64,000 bases of DNA from Streptomyces sp. BK340 (GTDB lineage Bacteria > Actinomycetota > Actinomycetes > Streptomycetales > Streptomycetaceae): the NCBI RefSeq assembly GCF_007827595.1, contig NZ_VISR01000002.1:434001-498000 (forward strand), read 5' to 3'. The notes below the pieces were generated by a model. It made no database searches. It was not told the DNA's origin and saw only the letters and a program-made list of their open reading frames with translations. Positions 50,666-58,393 of this stretch are shown here, piece after piece. Each line of letters begins with the position of its first letter. Position 1 is the first letter of the stretch. The translations under genes were made by a program, and so were the position numbers.

Positions 50666-51813
50666 ACCGCCCGCACCAGCGCCTGCGCCCTCGGGTCCGC
50701 CGTCACGCTCTTCCTGAAGCCGTTGGTGACATAGCCGAAGGAGACGCCCGACTCCGGGTCGGCGAACGCGAGGGCGCCGCCCCGGCCCGGGTGGCCGAAG
50801 GAGCCGGCGGAGAGCAGCGGGGACGCGCTGCCGTGCAGCATGTAGCCGAGGCCGAACCGGGTGCCCACGACGAGGATCCGGTCGGGTCCGGCGGACTGTT
50901 CCGCGCGGGCCAGTTCCACGGTGCCGGGGGTGAACAGGCGGGTGCCACCGTCCACTTCACCGATGAGCGAGCCGTAGAAGCGCGCCAGGCCGTTGGCGGT
51001 CGCGATGCCGTTGGAGGCGGGCAGGGCGGCCGCGCGGTAGGCGGGCGCGTTCTCGTCCGGGAGCGGGGTGATCGCGGCGAAGGCGCGCCGGGTGAGGGAG
51101 TCCGGGTCGGCGTAGGCCTCGGACACGGACCGCTTCGGGCGGGTCTTCAGCGCGCCCGACGTCAGGGGAGCCTCCACGGGGCCGACGCGACCCACGCGCG
51201 CCCGCTCCGCCTCGGGCAGGCCGAGCCACAGGTCGGCGCCGGCCGGCGCGGCCAGCTCGTCCGCCACCCACGTGCCCACCGGCCGCCCGGTGATCCGCCG
51301 GACCAGTTCGCCGGTGAGCCAGCTGTAGGTCTGCGCGTGGTAGCCGTGGTCCGTGCCCGGCTCCCACACCGGCGCCTGCGCGGCGACGGCCGCCGCCCCG
51401 AGGTCGGGGTCGGCCGCCTCCTCGGGGGTCAGCGGGCGGTCCAGCACGGGCACGCCGGCGCGGTGTGCGAGCAGGTGCCGGACGAGTGTGCGCTCCTTGC
51501 CGGCCGCCTTGTACTCGGGCCAGTACGTGCCGACCGGGGCGTCCAGGTCCAGTTCGCCGCGCTGGTGCAGCAGCAGGAGCGCGGCCGCGGCGACACCCTT
51601 GGTCGCGGAGCGCACGATCTGTGCGGTGCCGTGCTCCCAGGGGGCCGTACCGTCCACGTCCCTGGTGCCGCCCCAGAGGTCGACGACCTTACGGCCGTCC
51701 CGGTACACGGCGACGGCCGCGCCGCGCTCCCCGAGCAGCGCGAAGTTCGCTGCGAACGCCTCCCTGACCGGCTCGAAGCCATCGGCCACCGTGCCGTTCA
51801 CATCCACATCCAC
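50647..51813 (-). CDS. Beta-lactamase-family serine hydrolase
   Basis: A 388-residue class C beta-lactamase-like esterase. The nucleophile motif SxxK is SATK in IVRSATKGVAAAALLLLHQR. The YxN-like motif is YSW in HAQTYSWLTGEL, and the late HxG is in FGHPGRGG. No signal peptide, so a cytosolic esterase or lactamase-like enzyme (EstB/LACTB type) rather than secreted antibiotic resistance. The GTG at 51813 has GGAGG at 8 bases, preferred over the GTG five codons upstream. Its C-terminus lies inside the 13-bp repeat. Confidence 0.85.
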   Translation of the reverse strand: MDVDVNGTVADGFEPVREAFAANFALLGERGAAVAVYRDGRKVVDLWGGTRDVDGTAPWEHGTAQIVRSATKGVAAAALLLLHQRGELDLDAPVGTYWPEYKAAGKERTLVRHLLAHRAGVPVLDRPLTPEEAADPDLGAAAVAAQAPVWEPGTDHGYHAQTYSWLTGELVRRITGRPVGTWVADELAAPAGADLWLGLPEAERARVGRVGPVEAPLTSGALKTRPKRSVSEAYADPDSLTRRAFAAITPLPDENAPAYRAAALPASNGIATANGLARFYGSLIGEVDGGTRLFTPGTVELARAEQSAGPDRILVVGTRFGLGYMLHGSASPLLSAGSFGHPGRGGALAFADPESGVSFGYVTNGFRKSVTADPRAQALVRAVRTALA

Positions 51814-51894
51814 GCCCGGTCCCTCCACTCGCTTGCGACCATGAGTGAAACACGGGTGTGCGGCCTTGGATTCCTCGGCAGATGGTGATGTCCG

Positions 51895-52512
51895 CTACGG
51901 CCCGGCGCCCTCGGGCCCGTCCTCGTACCCGGCCGGGACCGCGTCCTGCGGCCCGCGCGCCGACCGGACGAGCTTCTCGAGCCCGGACGGGTTCCGTTCG
52001 TACCGGTAGACACGAGACCCGTCGAGGGTGCGCAGCTCCAGTTCCTCGCGCCAGACCCGGTACTCGAACTTGTCGCCCTCTTCCGTCCAGTACCCGTGCC
52101 TCTCGGTGGTCAGTTCGGCCCAGGTGTAGGCGCGGTAGGTCCAGAACTTCCGGAGCACGACGCCCCGGCGGAAGCGGTAGAGCGCGCCCCGGTACCAGCC
52201 GATACGGAAGCCGAAGACGATCGGCAGCAGTACGGCCAGCGTGTACAGGCCGCCCGTGACGGTGCGTTCGTCCCAGTACCCCATGCACAGGCGTACGAGC
52301 ACGATGATCGGCACGACCAGCCAGAACGGACTGGTGGCCTCCAGGAAGAGCAGCACCGGCGGCGGGACGGTGCGTTCGCACTCGACGTACGCGCCCAGCT
52401 TCCGCTCCCGAGCGCGTGCGGTCACCCTGCGCGGCATCAACCAGTGCACGGCACCCCCTGCCCCGCCCGGAAGGGCGACACCGGCGTTGTACCCGGGAGG
52501 GGGCTGCGTCAT
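51895..52512 (-). CDS. Predicted membrane protein of unknown function
   Basis: A 205-residue protein with no recognised domain. It has a short Pro/Gly-rich N-terminus, then two hydrophobic helices (FWLVVPIIVLVRLCMGYW, TGGLYTLAVLLPIVFGFRIG) joined by a short loop. A soluble C-terminal part is rich in Tyr, Trp, Glu and Arg (RHGYWTEEGDKFEYRVWREE, DGSRVYRYERNPSGLEKLVR). Its topology resembles PH-like membrane proteins in Streptomyces. The ATG at 52512 leaves 13 bp to the downstream ohr stop on the same strand. Confidence 0.65.
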   Translation of the reverse strand: MTQPPPGYNAGVALPGGAGGAVHWLMPRRVTARARERKLGAYVECERTVPPPVLLFLEATSPFWLVVPIIVLVRLCMGYWDERTVTGGLYTLAVLLPIVFGFRIGWYRGALYRFRRGVVLRKFWTYRAYTWAELTTERHGYWTEEGDKFEYRVWREELELRTLDGSRVYRYERNPSGLEKLVRSARGPQDAVPAGYEDGPEGAGP

Positions 52513-52525
52513 CCGGCGTGGGGGC

Positions 52526-52981
52526 TCAGCCCAGCAGAATCGTCACGTCGATGTTCCCGCGCGTCGCGTTCGAGTACGGGCACACCTCGTGCGCCGCGTC
52601 CACCAGCTTCTCGGCGATCTCCCGGTCCAGGACCGGGAGGGAGATGCTGAGGGCGACCGCGAGGCCGTAGCCGCGGTGCTTGTTCGGGCCGATGCCGACC
52701 TTCGCGGCCACCGTGGAACCGGTCAGGTCGAAGCCCGCGCGGTTGCCGACCAGGATCAGCGCGTTGTGGAAGCAGGAGCTGTAGCCGGCCGCGAACAGCT
52801 GCTCCGGGTTGGTGCCGTTGCCGTCCCCGCCCAGCGCCGGCGGCATCGCGACCTGCAGCTCGATCTGGCCGTCCTGACTGGTGACATAGCCGTTCCGGCC
52901 GCCGTGGGCGGTTGCCTCGGCGACGTACATGATCTTCGTCGGACGGGTGTCGACAGCCGTGTCGGCGGCGACATCGGGCAA
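52526..52981 (-). CDS. ohr: Organic hydroperoxide resistance protein
   Basis: A 151-residue thiol peroxidase of the Ohr/OsmC family that reduces organic hydroperoxides. The peroxidatic Cys70 is in GYSSCFHNAL and the resolving Cys134 in HEVCPYSNATRGN. The usual start MYVAEATAHGG is preceded in frame by about 18 residues; TTG at 52981, with GGGGAGG six bases upstream, is chosen, so this Ohr has a short N-terminal extension. It lies downstream of ohrR on the same strand. Confidence 0.9.
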   Translation of the reverse strand: MPDVAADTAVDTRPTKIMYVAEATAHGGRNGYVTSQDGQIELQVAMPPALGGDGNGTNPEQLFAAGYSSCFHNALILVGNRAGFDLTGSTVAAKVGIGPNKHRGYGLAVALSISLPVLDREIAEKLVDAAHEVCPYSNATRGNIDVTILLG

Positions 52982-53088
52982 GGTGGGCCTCCCCTGGAAC
53001 AAGTGGCGCACAAGTACATCGTGCACAAGGTACCGGCCGGTAGGTCGGTCTGTCCCGGCAGGGGGTGGCAACCGCGGGTAACGCGAGA

Positions 53089-53565
53089 TCAGCGACGGTC
53101 GGCGGCCGCGCCGGCGCGCTCGGTGAGCTTCCACAGCTCCTCGCGCAACCGCTTGATCTCCTGCGTCTCCAGCCCCGTGGTCGTGAGCAGTGCGCCGGGT
53201 ACGCGAGCTGCGCGCTCCTTGAGCTGCTCCCCGCGCCAGGTGCACGCGACGAGCACCGAGCGCTCGTCGTCCGCCGCGCGCTCCCGGTGCACCAGACCCG
53301 CCCCCTCCAGCCGCTTCAGCAGCGGCGAGACGGTGCCGTAGTCCAGGCGCAGGGCGCCCGCCAGCTCCTTCACGCTGGTCTCACCGCGCTCCCACAGGAC
53401 CAGCAGCACGAGGTACTGCGGGTAGGTGAGCCCCAGGTCGGCGAGGAGCGGACGGTACGCCGCGGTCACGGCGCGCTGTGCGGCGTACAGCGCGAAGCAC
53501 AGCTGGTCGTCCAGCAGCAGCGACCCGGCGGCCCCTTTGTCGTCTCGGTCGTCTTGACGCGTCAC
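53089..53565 (-). CDS. ohrR: OhrR-type MarR family regulator
   Basis: A 158-residue MarR-type repressor. The reactive Cys23 in LLLDDQLCFALYAAQ is in the position of the peroxide-sensing Cys of OhrR. A winged helix (ETSVKELAGALRLDYGTVSP) and the wing DERSV follow. It is adjacent to ohr, so it likely derepresses that gene upon oxidation. The GTG at 53565 overlaps the stop of the upstream ABC ATPase gene (GTGA), so it is also coupled to the ECF transporter operon, an unusual mixture. Confidence 0.88.
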   Translation of the reverse strand: MTRQDDRDDKGAAGSLLLDDQLCFALYAAQRAVTAAYRPLLADLGLTYPQYLVLLVLWERGETSVKELAGALRLDYGTVSPLLKRLEGAGLVHRERAADDERSVLVACTWRGEQLKERAARVPGALLTTTGLETQEIKRLREELWKLTERAGAAADRR

Positions 53566-54314
53566 GCGCCCATTGTCACGGACTTCGGGTCGAAGCCGAA
53601 CGGCAGCTCCAGACGGTGCGCCCGCATCAGGGCGTCGTCGGAGAGCAGCTCGCCGGTCGGGCCGTCCGCCGCGATCACGCCGTCGCTCAGGATCAGCGAG
53701 CGCGGGCACAGCTCCAGGGCGTACGGCAGGTCGTGCGTGACCATGAGGACCGTCACGTCCAGGGAGCGCAGGATGTCGGCGAGTTCACGCCGGGAGGCCG
53801 GGTCGAGGTTGGAGGACGGCTCGTCCAGGACCAGGATCTCCGGCTCCATCGCGAGCACGGTCGCGACGGCGACCCGGCGGCGCTGGCCGAAGGACAGGTG
53901 GTGCGGCGGACGGTCGGCGAAGTCCTGCATGCCGACCCGCTCCAGGGCCGTGCGCACCCGCTCCTCCAGCGCCGCCCCCTTGATCCCGGCGGCGGCCGGC
54001 CCGAACGCCACGTCCTCCCGCACGGTCGGCATGAACAGCTGGTCGTCGGGGTCCTGGAAGACGATTCCGACCTTCTGCCGGATCGCCGCCATGTGCTGCT
54101 TGCCGACGGGCAGCCCGGCCACGGTCACCGTGCCGGTGCCGCCGCCCAGGATGCCGTTCAGGTGCAGGACGAGGGTGGTCTTGCCGGCGCCGTTCGGGCC
54201 GAGCAGCGCCACCCGTTCGCCGCGCCCGATCGAGAAGTCCACGCCGAACAGGGCCTGATGGCCGTCGGGATAGGCGAACGCGAGGCCGGAGACCTCCAGG
54301 GAAGCAGTACTCAC
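53562..54314 (-). CDS. cbiO: ECF transporter ATPase CbiO-like
   Basis: A 250-residue ABC ATPase of a cobalt/nickel ECF importer. Walker A is GPNGAGKT, Q-loop VFQDPDDQLFMPTV (the DPDDQ motif is typical of CbiO), signature HLSFGQRRRVAVA (LSFGQ instead of LSGGQ), and Walker B ILVLDEPSSNLDP. It overlaps CbiQ by four bases (GTG at 54314); an ATG at 54323 with similar spacing is possible. The last gene of the transporter operon. Confidence 0.9.
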   Translation of the reverse strand: MSTASLEVSGLAFAYPDGHQALFGVDFSIGRGERVALLGPNGAGKTTLVLHLNGILGGGTGTVTVAGLPVGKQHMAAIRQKVGIVFQDPDDQLFMPTVREDVAFGPAAAGIKGAALEERVRTALERVGMQDFADRPPHHLSFGQRRRVAVATVLAMEPEILVLDEPSSNLDPASRRELADILRSLDVTVLMVTHDLPYALELCPRSLILSDGVIAADGPTGELLSDDALMRAHRLELPFGFDPKSVTMGA

Positions 54315-55072
54315 AGGACCCATCCCAGCAGACAGATGACGAGGGCGGCACAGGGGAGCGTGAAGGCGTACGACCACTGCGCCCGGGACGCGGTCACCTC
54401 GTCGATCACCGGCATCGAGCCGGCGTACCCCCGGCTCACCATGGCGAGGTGTACGCGCTCTCCCCGTTCGTAGGAGCGGATGAACAGCGCGCCGGCGGAC
54501 TTGGCGAGGACGCCCCAGTGCCGTACGCCCCGCGCCTCGAAGCCGCGCGACTCGCGGGCGATCCGCATCCGGCGCATCTCGTCGGTGATGACGTCGCCGT
54601 AGCGGATCATGAACGAGGCGATCTGCACGAGCAGCGGCGGCAGCTTCAACCGCTGCAGTCCGAGCAGCAGTTCGCGCAGTTCGGTGGTGGCGGCCAGCAG
54701 CACGGAGGCGGCGACGCCGAGCGTGCCCTTGGCGAGCACGTTCCAGGCGCCCCACAGCCCGTTCACGCTGAGCGAGAGGCCCAGCACGTGCACCCGCTCG
54801 CCCTCCGCCACGAACGGCATGAGGACCGCGAACGCCACGAACGGCACCTCGATCAGCAGCCGCCCGAGCAGGAATCCGGCGGGCACGCGCGCGCGGTACG
54901 CGACGTACCCGAGCAGGACGGCGTAAGCCGCGAACGCCCACATCGCCTCGCGCGGGGTGGACACCACGACCACGACGAAGGCGAACGCGGCCGCCAGTTT
55001 GGTGTGCGGCGGCAGGGCGTGCACGGGGGAGTGCCCGTGCCGGTAGAGCCGGTGCGCGTGTCCCGCTCCCAC
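54311..55072 (-). CDS. cbiQ: ECF transporter T component CbiQ
   Basis: A 253-residue energy-coupling membrane protein with about six hydrophobic segments and the two coupling-helix motifs typical of T components: ARESRGF (Ala-Arg-xxx-Gly motif) and SRGYAG. The N-terminus is His-rich (MGAGHAHRLYRHGHSPVHAL), possibly metal-binding. It links the ATPase to the CbiMN substrate protein. The GTG at 55072 begins two bases before the CbiMN stop ends. Confidence 0.9.
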   Translation of the reverse strand: MGAGHAHRLYRHGHSPVHALPPHTKLAAAFAFVVVVVSTPREAMWAFAAYAVLLGYVAYRARVPAGFLLGRLLIEVPFVAFAVLMPFVAEGERVHVLGLSLSVNGLWGAWNVLAKGTLGVAASVLLAATTELRELLLGLQRLKLPPLLVQIASFMIRYGDVITDEMRRMRIARESRGFEARGVRHWGVLAKSAGALFIRSYERGERVHLAMVSRGYAGSMPVIDEVTASRAQWSYAFTLPCAALVICLLGWVL

Positions 55073-55073
55073 G

Positions 55074-56117
55074 TCACACGCCCGTGTTCACGGGAGAGAC
55101 GTCCGCGCCGCGGCGCCTGCGCACGGCCCAGAACACCGCGCTGCCCGCGACGACCGTGACGCCGACGCCGATCACGCCCGCGAGGCCGCCGGACAGCCGG
55201 GCGTCCGGGACGTCCTTGACGCCGTAGCCGGCGAGCGGGGAGTCGGCCGCCGCGTGCTGTCCGGTCTTCTTGTCGATGCCCTGGTCGTGCGCGACCTTCT
55301 CCAGGCCGTCGGGGTCGGCGGAGGCGTAGAAGCTCACGAAGCCGGCGAGCACCAGCGACGCGACCAGTCCAGAGATCCACAGGGTGCGCCGGGAGGTGCG
55401 CGCCGCGACGGGTGCCGTGGGCGACGGAGCGTCCACCAGCGCGCCGTTCACGCGGAGCTTGAGCCGCTGCTGCAGGCCGCGCGCGCCGTGCACGAGATCC
55501 GGGCGGACGGCGATGACGGCGCTCACGGTGAGCGCGGTGATCACGGCCTCGCCGATGCCGATCAGCACATGGACGCCGATCATCGCGGTCGCCACCTTGC
55601 CGATGGCGACGTCCGTGGTCCCGCCGACCGCGTACATGAGCGTGAAGGCGACGGCGGCGGCCGGCACGGAGACCAGCGCGGCGACGAAGGAGGCGATGGT
55701 GACCGAGCGCCGCTTGCGCGGCAGCACGGCGAGCAGCGCGCGGAAGACGGCGTACGACACCACGGTCGTGACGATCGCCATGTCGGTGATGTTCACGCCG
55801 AGCGCGGTCAGTCCGCCGTCGGCGAAGAGCACGCCCTGCATGAGCAGCACGACCGACACACACAGCACGCCCGTGTACGGGCCGACCAGGATCGCGGCGA
55901 GTGCCCCGCCCAGCAGATGGCCGCTGGTGCCGGCCGCCACCGGGAAGTTCAGCATCTGTACGGCGAAGATGAACGCCGCCACCAGCCCGGCCAGCGGTGC
56001 CGTCCGCTCGTCGAGTTCGCGGCGGGCACCGCGCAGGCTCACCGCGAGGGCGCCGGCGGCGACCACTCCGGTGACCGCGGAGGTGGGGGCGTTGATGAAT
56101 CCGTCAGGTACGTGCAC
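55074..56117 (-). CDS. cbiM: CbiMN fusion: substrate-specific component of cobalt/nickel ECF importer
   Basis: A 347-residue fusion of CbiM and the small CbiN-like partner. The N-terminus is MHVPDGF, whose free amino group and His2 coordinate the metal in CbiM/NikM. Then come NITDMAIVTTVVSYAV-type helices, and after a linker (residues about 230-245) a C-terminal module with two TM helices flanking an exported loop (FYASADPDGLEKVAHDQGID), as in CbiN/NikN. GTG at 56117 has no RBS; the promoter appears to be leaderless and overlaps a Nur-like box. That regulation favours nickel over cobalt. Confidence 0.88.
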   Translation of the reverse strand: MHVPDGFINAPTSAVTGVVAAGALAVSLRGARRELDERTAPLAGLVAAFIFAVQMLNFPVAAGTSGHLLGGALAAILVGPYTGVLCVSVVLLMQGVLFADGGLTALGVNITDMAIVTTVVSYAVFRALLAVLPRKRRSVTIASFVAALVSVPAAAVAFTLMYAVGGTTDVAIGKVATAMIGVHVLIGIGEAVITALTVSAVIAVRPDLVHGARGLQQRLKLRVNGALVDAPSPTAPVAARTSRRTLWISGLVASLVLAGFVSFYASADPDGLEKVAHDQGIDKKTGQHAAADSPLAGYGVKDVPDARLSGGLAGVIGVGVTVVAGSAVFWAVRRRRGADVSPVNTGV

Positions 56118-56123
56118 CGTACG

Positions 56124-56154
56124 ATTTTAGAGGCTTGTTGCGAACCTTTTGCAA
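56124..56154 (-). promoter_or_regulatory. Nur-like box overlapping leaderless promoter of the metal importer
   Basis: TTGCGA-N5-TTGCAA at 56138-56154 matches the Streptomyces Nur consensus tTGCaa-N5-ttGCAA with one mismatch. On the minus strand TTGCAA also serves as a -35-like hexamer and TAAAAT (about 56124-56129) as a -10 element with a gap of about 19 bp. The -10 ends six bases before GTG 56117, so transcription would start at the start codon. Binding of Nur with nickel would block the promoter. Confidence 0.7.
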
Positions 56155-56265
56155 GAGAGACGTGGTCTCGCTTCCCATCGGGCGCGAACGGAAAAATGTG
56201 GCACATTGGATGGAAAGCGGATGCACGACTTCCGCGTAGGTCACAGAACGTGAGAGGGCGGTCCG

Positions 56266-56604
56266 ATGTCTGTAGTCGAGCAGTACGCGCGCGCCCATAT
56301 CGTCACGGACGAGGAGGACCCGGGAGCCGTACCCGTCATGCTGCGGTACGACTCCGACGCAGATCCACGATCCGTCCGGGTCGGCCTGCCCGGACCGCAC
56401 GAATGGACCTTCTCCCGCGCGCTGCTCGAACAGGGGCTGCGGACGCCGGCCGAGAGCGGCGACGTACGCGTGTGGCCCTGCGGGCGCGTCCAGGCCGTGG
56501 TGGAGTTCCACTCCGCGCACGGCGTGGAGGTGGTGCAGTTCGAGTCGAAGGCGCTGCTCCGGTTCCTGCGCCGGACCTACACCGCCGAGCCCGTCGGCCG
56601 CTGA
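56266..56604 (+). CDS. ssgE: SsgA-like sporulation/cell-division protein, probably SsgE
   Basis: A 112-residue SsgA-like protein, a family unique to sporulating actinomycetes that controls septum placement and spore wall events. Family traits are VPVMLRYDSDADPRSVRVGL, HEWTFSRALLEQGL and GDVRVWP. In S. coelicolor, ssgE (SCO3158) sits beside two PBP genes (SCO3156-3157), as here, and SsgE affects spore release. The ATG at 56266 has GAGAGGG upstream. It is shorter than the 120-140 residues common in the family. Confidence 0.78.
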   Translation: MSVVEQYARAHIVTDEEDPGAVPVMLRYDSDADPRSVRVGLPGPHEWTFSRALLEQGLRTPAESGDVRVWPCGRVQAVVEFHSAHGVEVVQFESKALLRFLRRTYTAEPVGR

Positions 56605-56632
56605 CGCCTCCCGGACCGCCCTGCCGCCCTGA

Positions 56633-58297
56633 TCAGCCGCCCATCTTCAGCAGCGCCGCGACGATCGGCCCGGCCGTGTCGCCGCCGTGGCCGCCCGCCT
56701 GGACCACGCCCGCCGCGGCGAGGTCGCCGCGGTACGCGGTGAGCCAGCCGTTCGGCTTCTTCTGGCCGTCGACCTCGGCGGAGCCCGTCTTGGCCCCGTA
56801 GTCCGGGCCGAGGCCCGACATCGCCTTGGCCGCCGTGCCGTACGCCGCCGTGTACTGCATGACGTCCTTCAGCTGGGCCTGCGTCTTCGACGACATGGTG
56901 CGCGAGGCCTTCGCCGGCGTGCGCCCGTCCACCGTCGGGGCCACCAGGTACGGCTGGCTGAAGACGCCCGACTCCACCGTCGCCGCCACCGACGCCATGT
57001 TCAGCGGGTTCATGCGCACCCCGCCCTGCCCGATCAGCGAGGCGCCCATCTGCGCGCCGCTCTGCACCGGGACGGAGCCGTCGAACGACGGGACGCCGAT
57101 GGCCCAGTTGTTCAGGCCGAGGCCGTAGACCTCCTGGGCCTCCTTCGTCAGGTCGCTGTTGGACAGCTTCGGCGCGAAATTGATGAAGGCGTTGTTGCAG
57201 GAGGCCCCGAAGCTCAGCTTGAACGTGCCCTTCTTGATCTCGGAGTCGGCGTCGTTGTGGAACGTCCAGCCGGCGAGCTTGTACGTCTTGGGGCAGGGGT
57301 GCGACGCGTCGGGCGTGACGAGCTTCTTCTCGAACAGCATCGTCGACGTCACGATCTTCATCGTGGAGCCGGGCGCCAGGGAGCCCTGGAAGGCGGTGTT
57401 GAAGCCGTGCCCGTTGTTGGCGACCGCGAGGATCTCACCGGTCGACGGACGCAGGACCACCACCGAGGCCCGCGGCCGCTTGCCGACCTGGTTCTCGGCG
57501 GCGGCCTGCAGCTTCGGGCTCAGCGTCGTCTTCACCGTGCCCGGCGTGCCCTTGCTCAGCTCCACGAGCGTCTTGTCGGACAGCTTGGCCGCCTCCGACG
57601 CCTTGCCGCGCACCACGCGCAGCTCCACGCCCGCCTTGCCGCCCGCCTTCTTGCCGTACTTCTCCCGCAGCCCGTCCAGGACCGTGCCCAGCGACGGGTA
57701 CTCGGCAGCCGTCAGCTCCCCGCCGTCGCGGTCCAGCGCCTTGATCGGCGGGGTGCCGGACTCGCCGGTGACGAGCTTGTCGCCGTCCTTCAGGTCCGGG
57801 TGGACCACCGAGGCGTGCCAGTCGACCAGCGGCTTTCCGTCGCTGCGCCGCCGCACCACGGTGAGCGAACTGCTGTACGCGAGCGGCTTGCTGAGGCTCT
57901 GGTACGACACCGTCGCCTTGACGGAGAACGGCACCTCGGCGCCGGTGGCGGTGCCGGCGGTGAGCGTGACGTCCTTCAGGTGGGCGTCCTTGGTGTACCC
58001 GGCGAGCAGTGCGGTGGCGGCGGACGGGTCGTCGGTGGCCGCCGCAGCCTCGGCGGGACGGCCCTGCCGCCAGGCGGTGAGGAAGCGCGTCGAGGCCGTG
58101 CGGACCTCGGCGGCGGTGAGCGGGCCGGTCTTCACGGCCTTGTGGTCGGAAGCGGACGTCCGCTCGTCGGCCGCCGCGCCGCCGTCGGTGAGCGCGTAGA
58201 CGCCGAACCCGGCGCCGCCGACGACCACGGCGATCATCCCGCCGAGCACGGCGGGGTTGGTCTTCCGTCGCTCGGCGACGCGCCTTCTCTTGCCCAC
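56633..58297 (-). CDS. Penicillin-binding protein (transpeptidase with MecA_N-like domain)
   Basis: A 554-residue single-pass peptidoglycan transpeptidase. It has an N-terminal TM helix (AVLGGMIAVVVGGAGFGVYAL), an NTF2/MecA_N-like domain (about 45-150), a linker, and a transpeptidase domain with SxxK = STMK (Ser311), SxN = SCN and KTG = KTGS (in YGAKTGSAEVDG). The start at 58297 is a GTG preceded by GAGGAA; longer forms have no RBS. It corresponds to the sporulation-linked PBP pair beside ssgE. Class B-like, without glycosyltransferase domain. Confidence 0.9.
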   Translation of the reverse strand: MGKRRRVAERRKTNPAVLGGMIAVVVGGAGFGVYALTDGGAAADERTSASDHKAVKTGPLTAAEVRTASTRFLTAWRQGRPAEAAAATDDPSAATALLAGYTKDAHLKDVTLTAGTATGAEVPFSVKATVSYQSLSKPLAYSSSLTVVRRRSDGKPLVDWHASVVHPDLKDGDKLVTGESGTPPIKALDRDGGELTAAEYPSLGTVLDGLREKYGKKAGGKAGVELRVVRGKASEAAKLSDKTLVELSKGTPGTVKTTLSPKLQAAAENQVGKRPRASVVVLRPSTGEILAVANNGHGFNTAFQGSLAPGSTMKIVTSTMLFEKKLVTPDASHPCPKTYKLAGWTFHNDADSEIKKGTFKLSFGASCNNAFINFAPKLSNSDLTKEAQEVYGLGLNNWAIGVPSFDGSVPVQSGAQMGASLIGQGGVRMNPLNMASVAATVESGVFSQPYLVAPTVDGRTPAKASRTMSSKTQAQLKDVMQYTAAYGTAAKAMSGLGPDYGAKTGSAEVDGQKKPNGWLTAYRGDLAAAGVVQAGGHGGDTAGPIVAALLKMGG

Positions 58298-58393
58298 TTC
58301 CTCAGTTCCTCCGCGCCTTCCCCAGGGTCCCCGCAGCCCCCACACTCCCCAACGACGGCACCCACACTAAGGTCCCCGCCTTTGTGGGTGATA

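Noticed and set aside
56118..56265. Cobalamin riboswitch before cbiM
   Set aside because: The transcript appears leaderless and the intergenic space of 148 bp is shared with ssgE; no B12-box was found.
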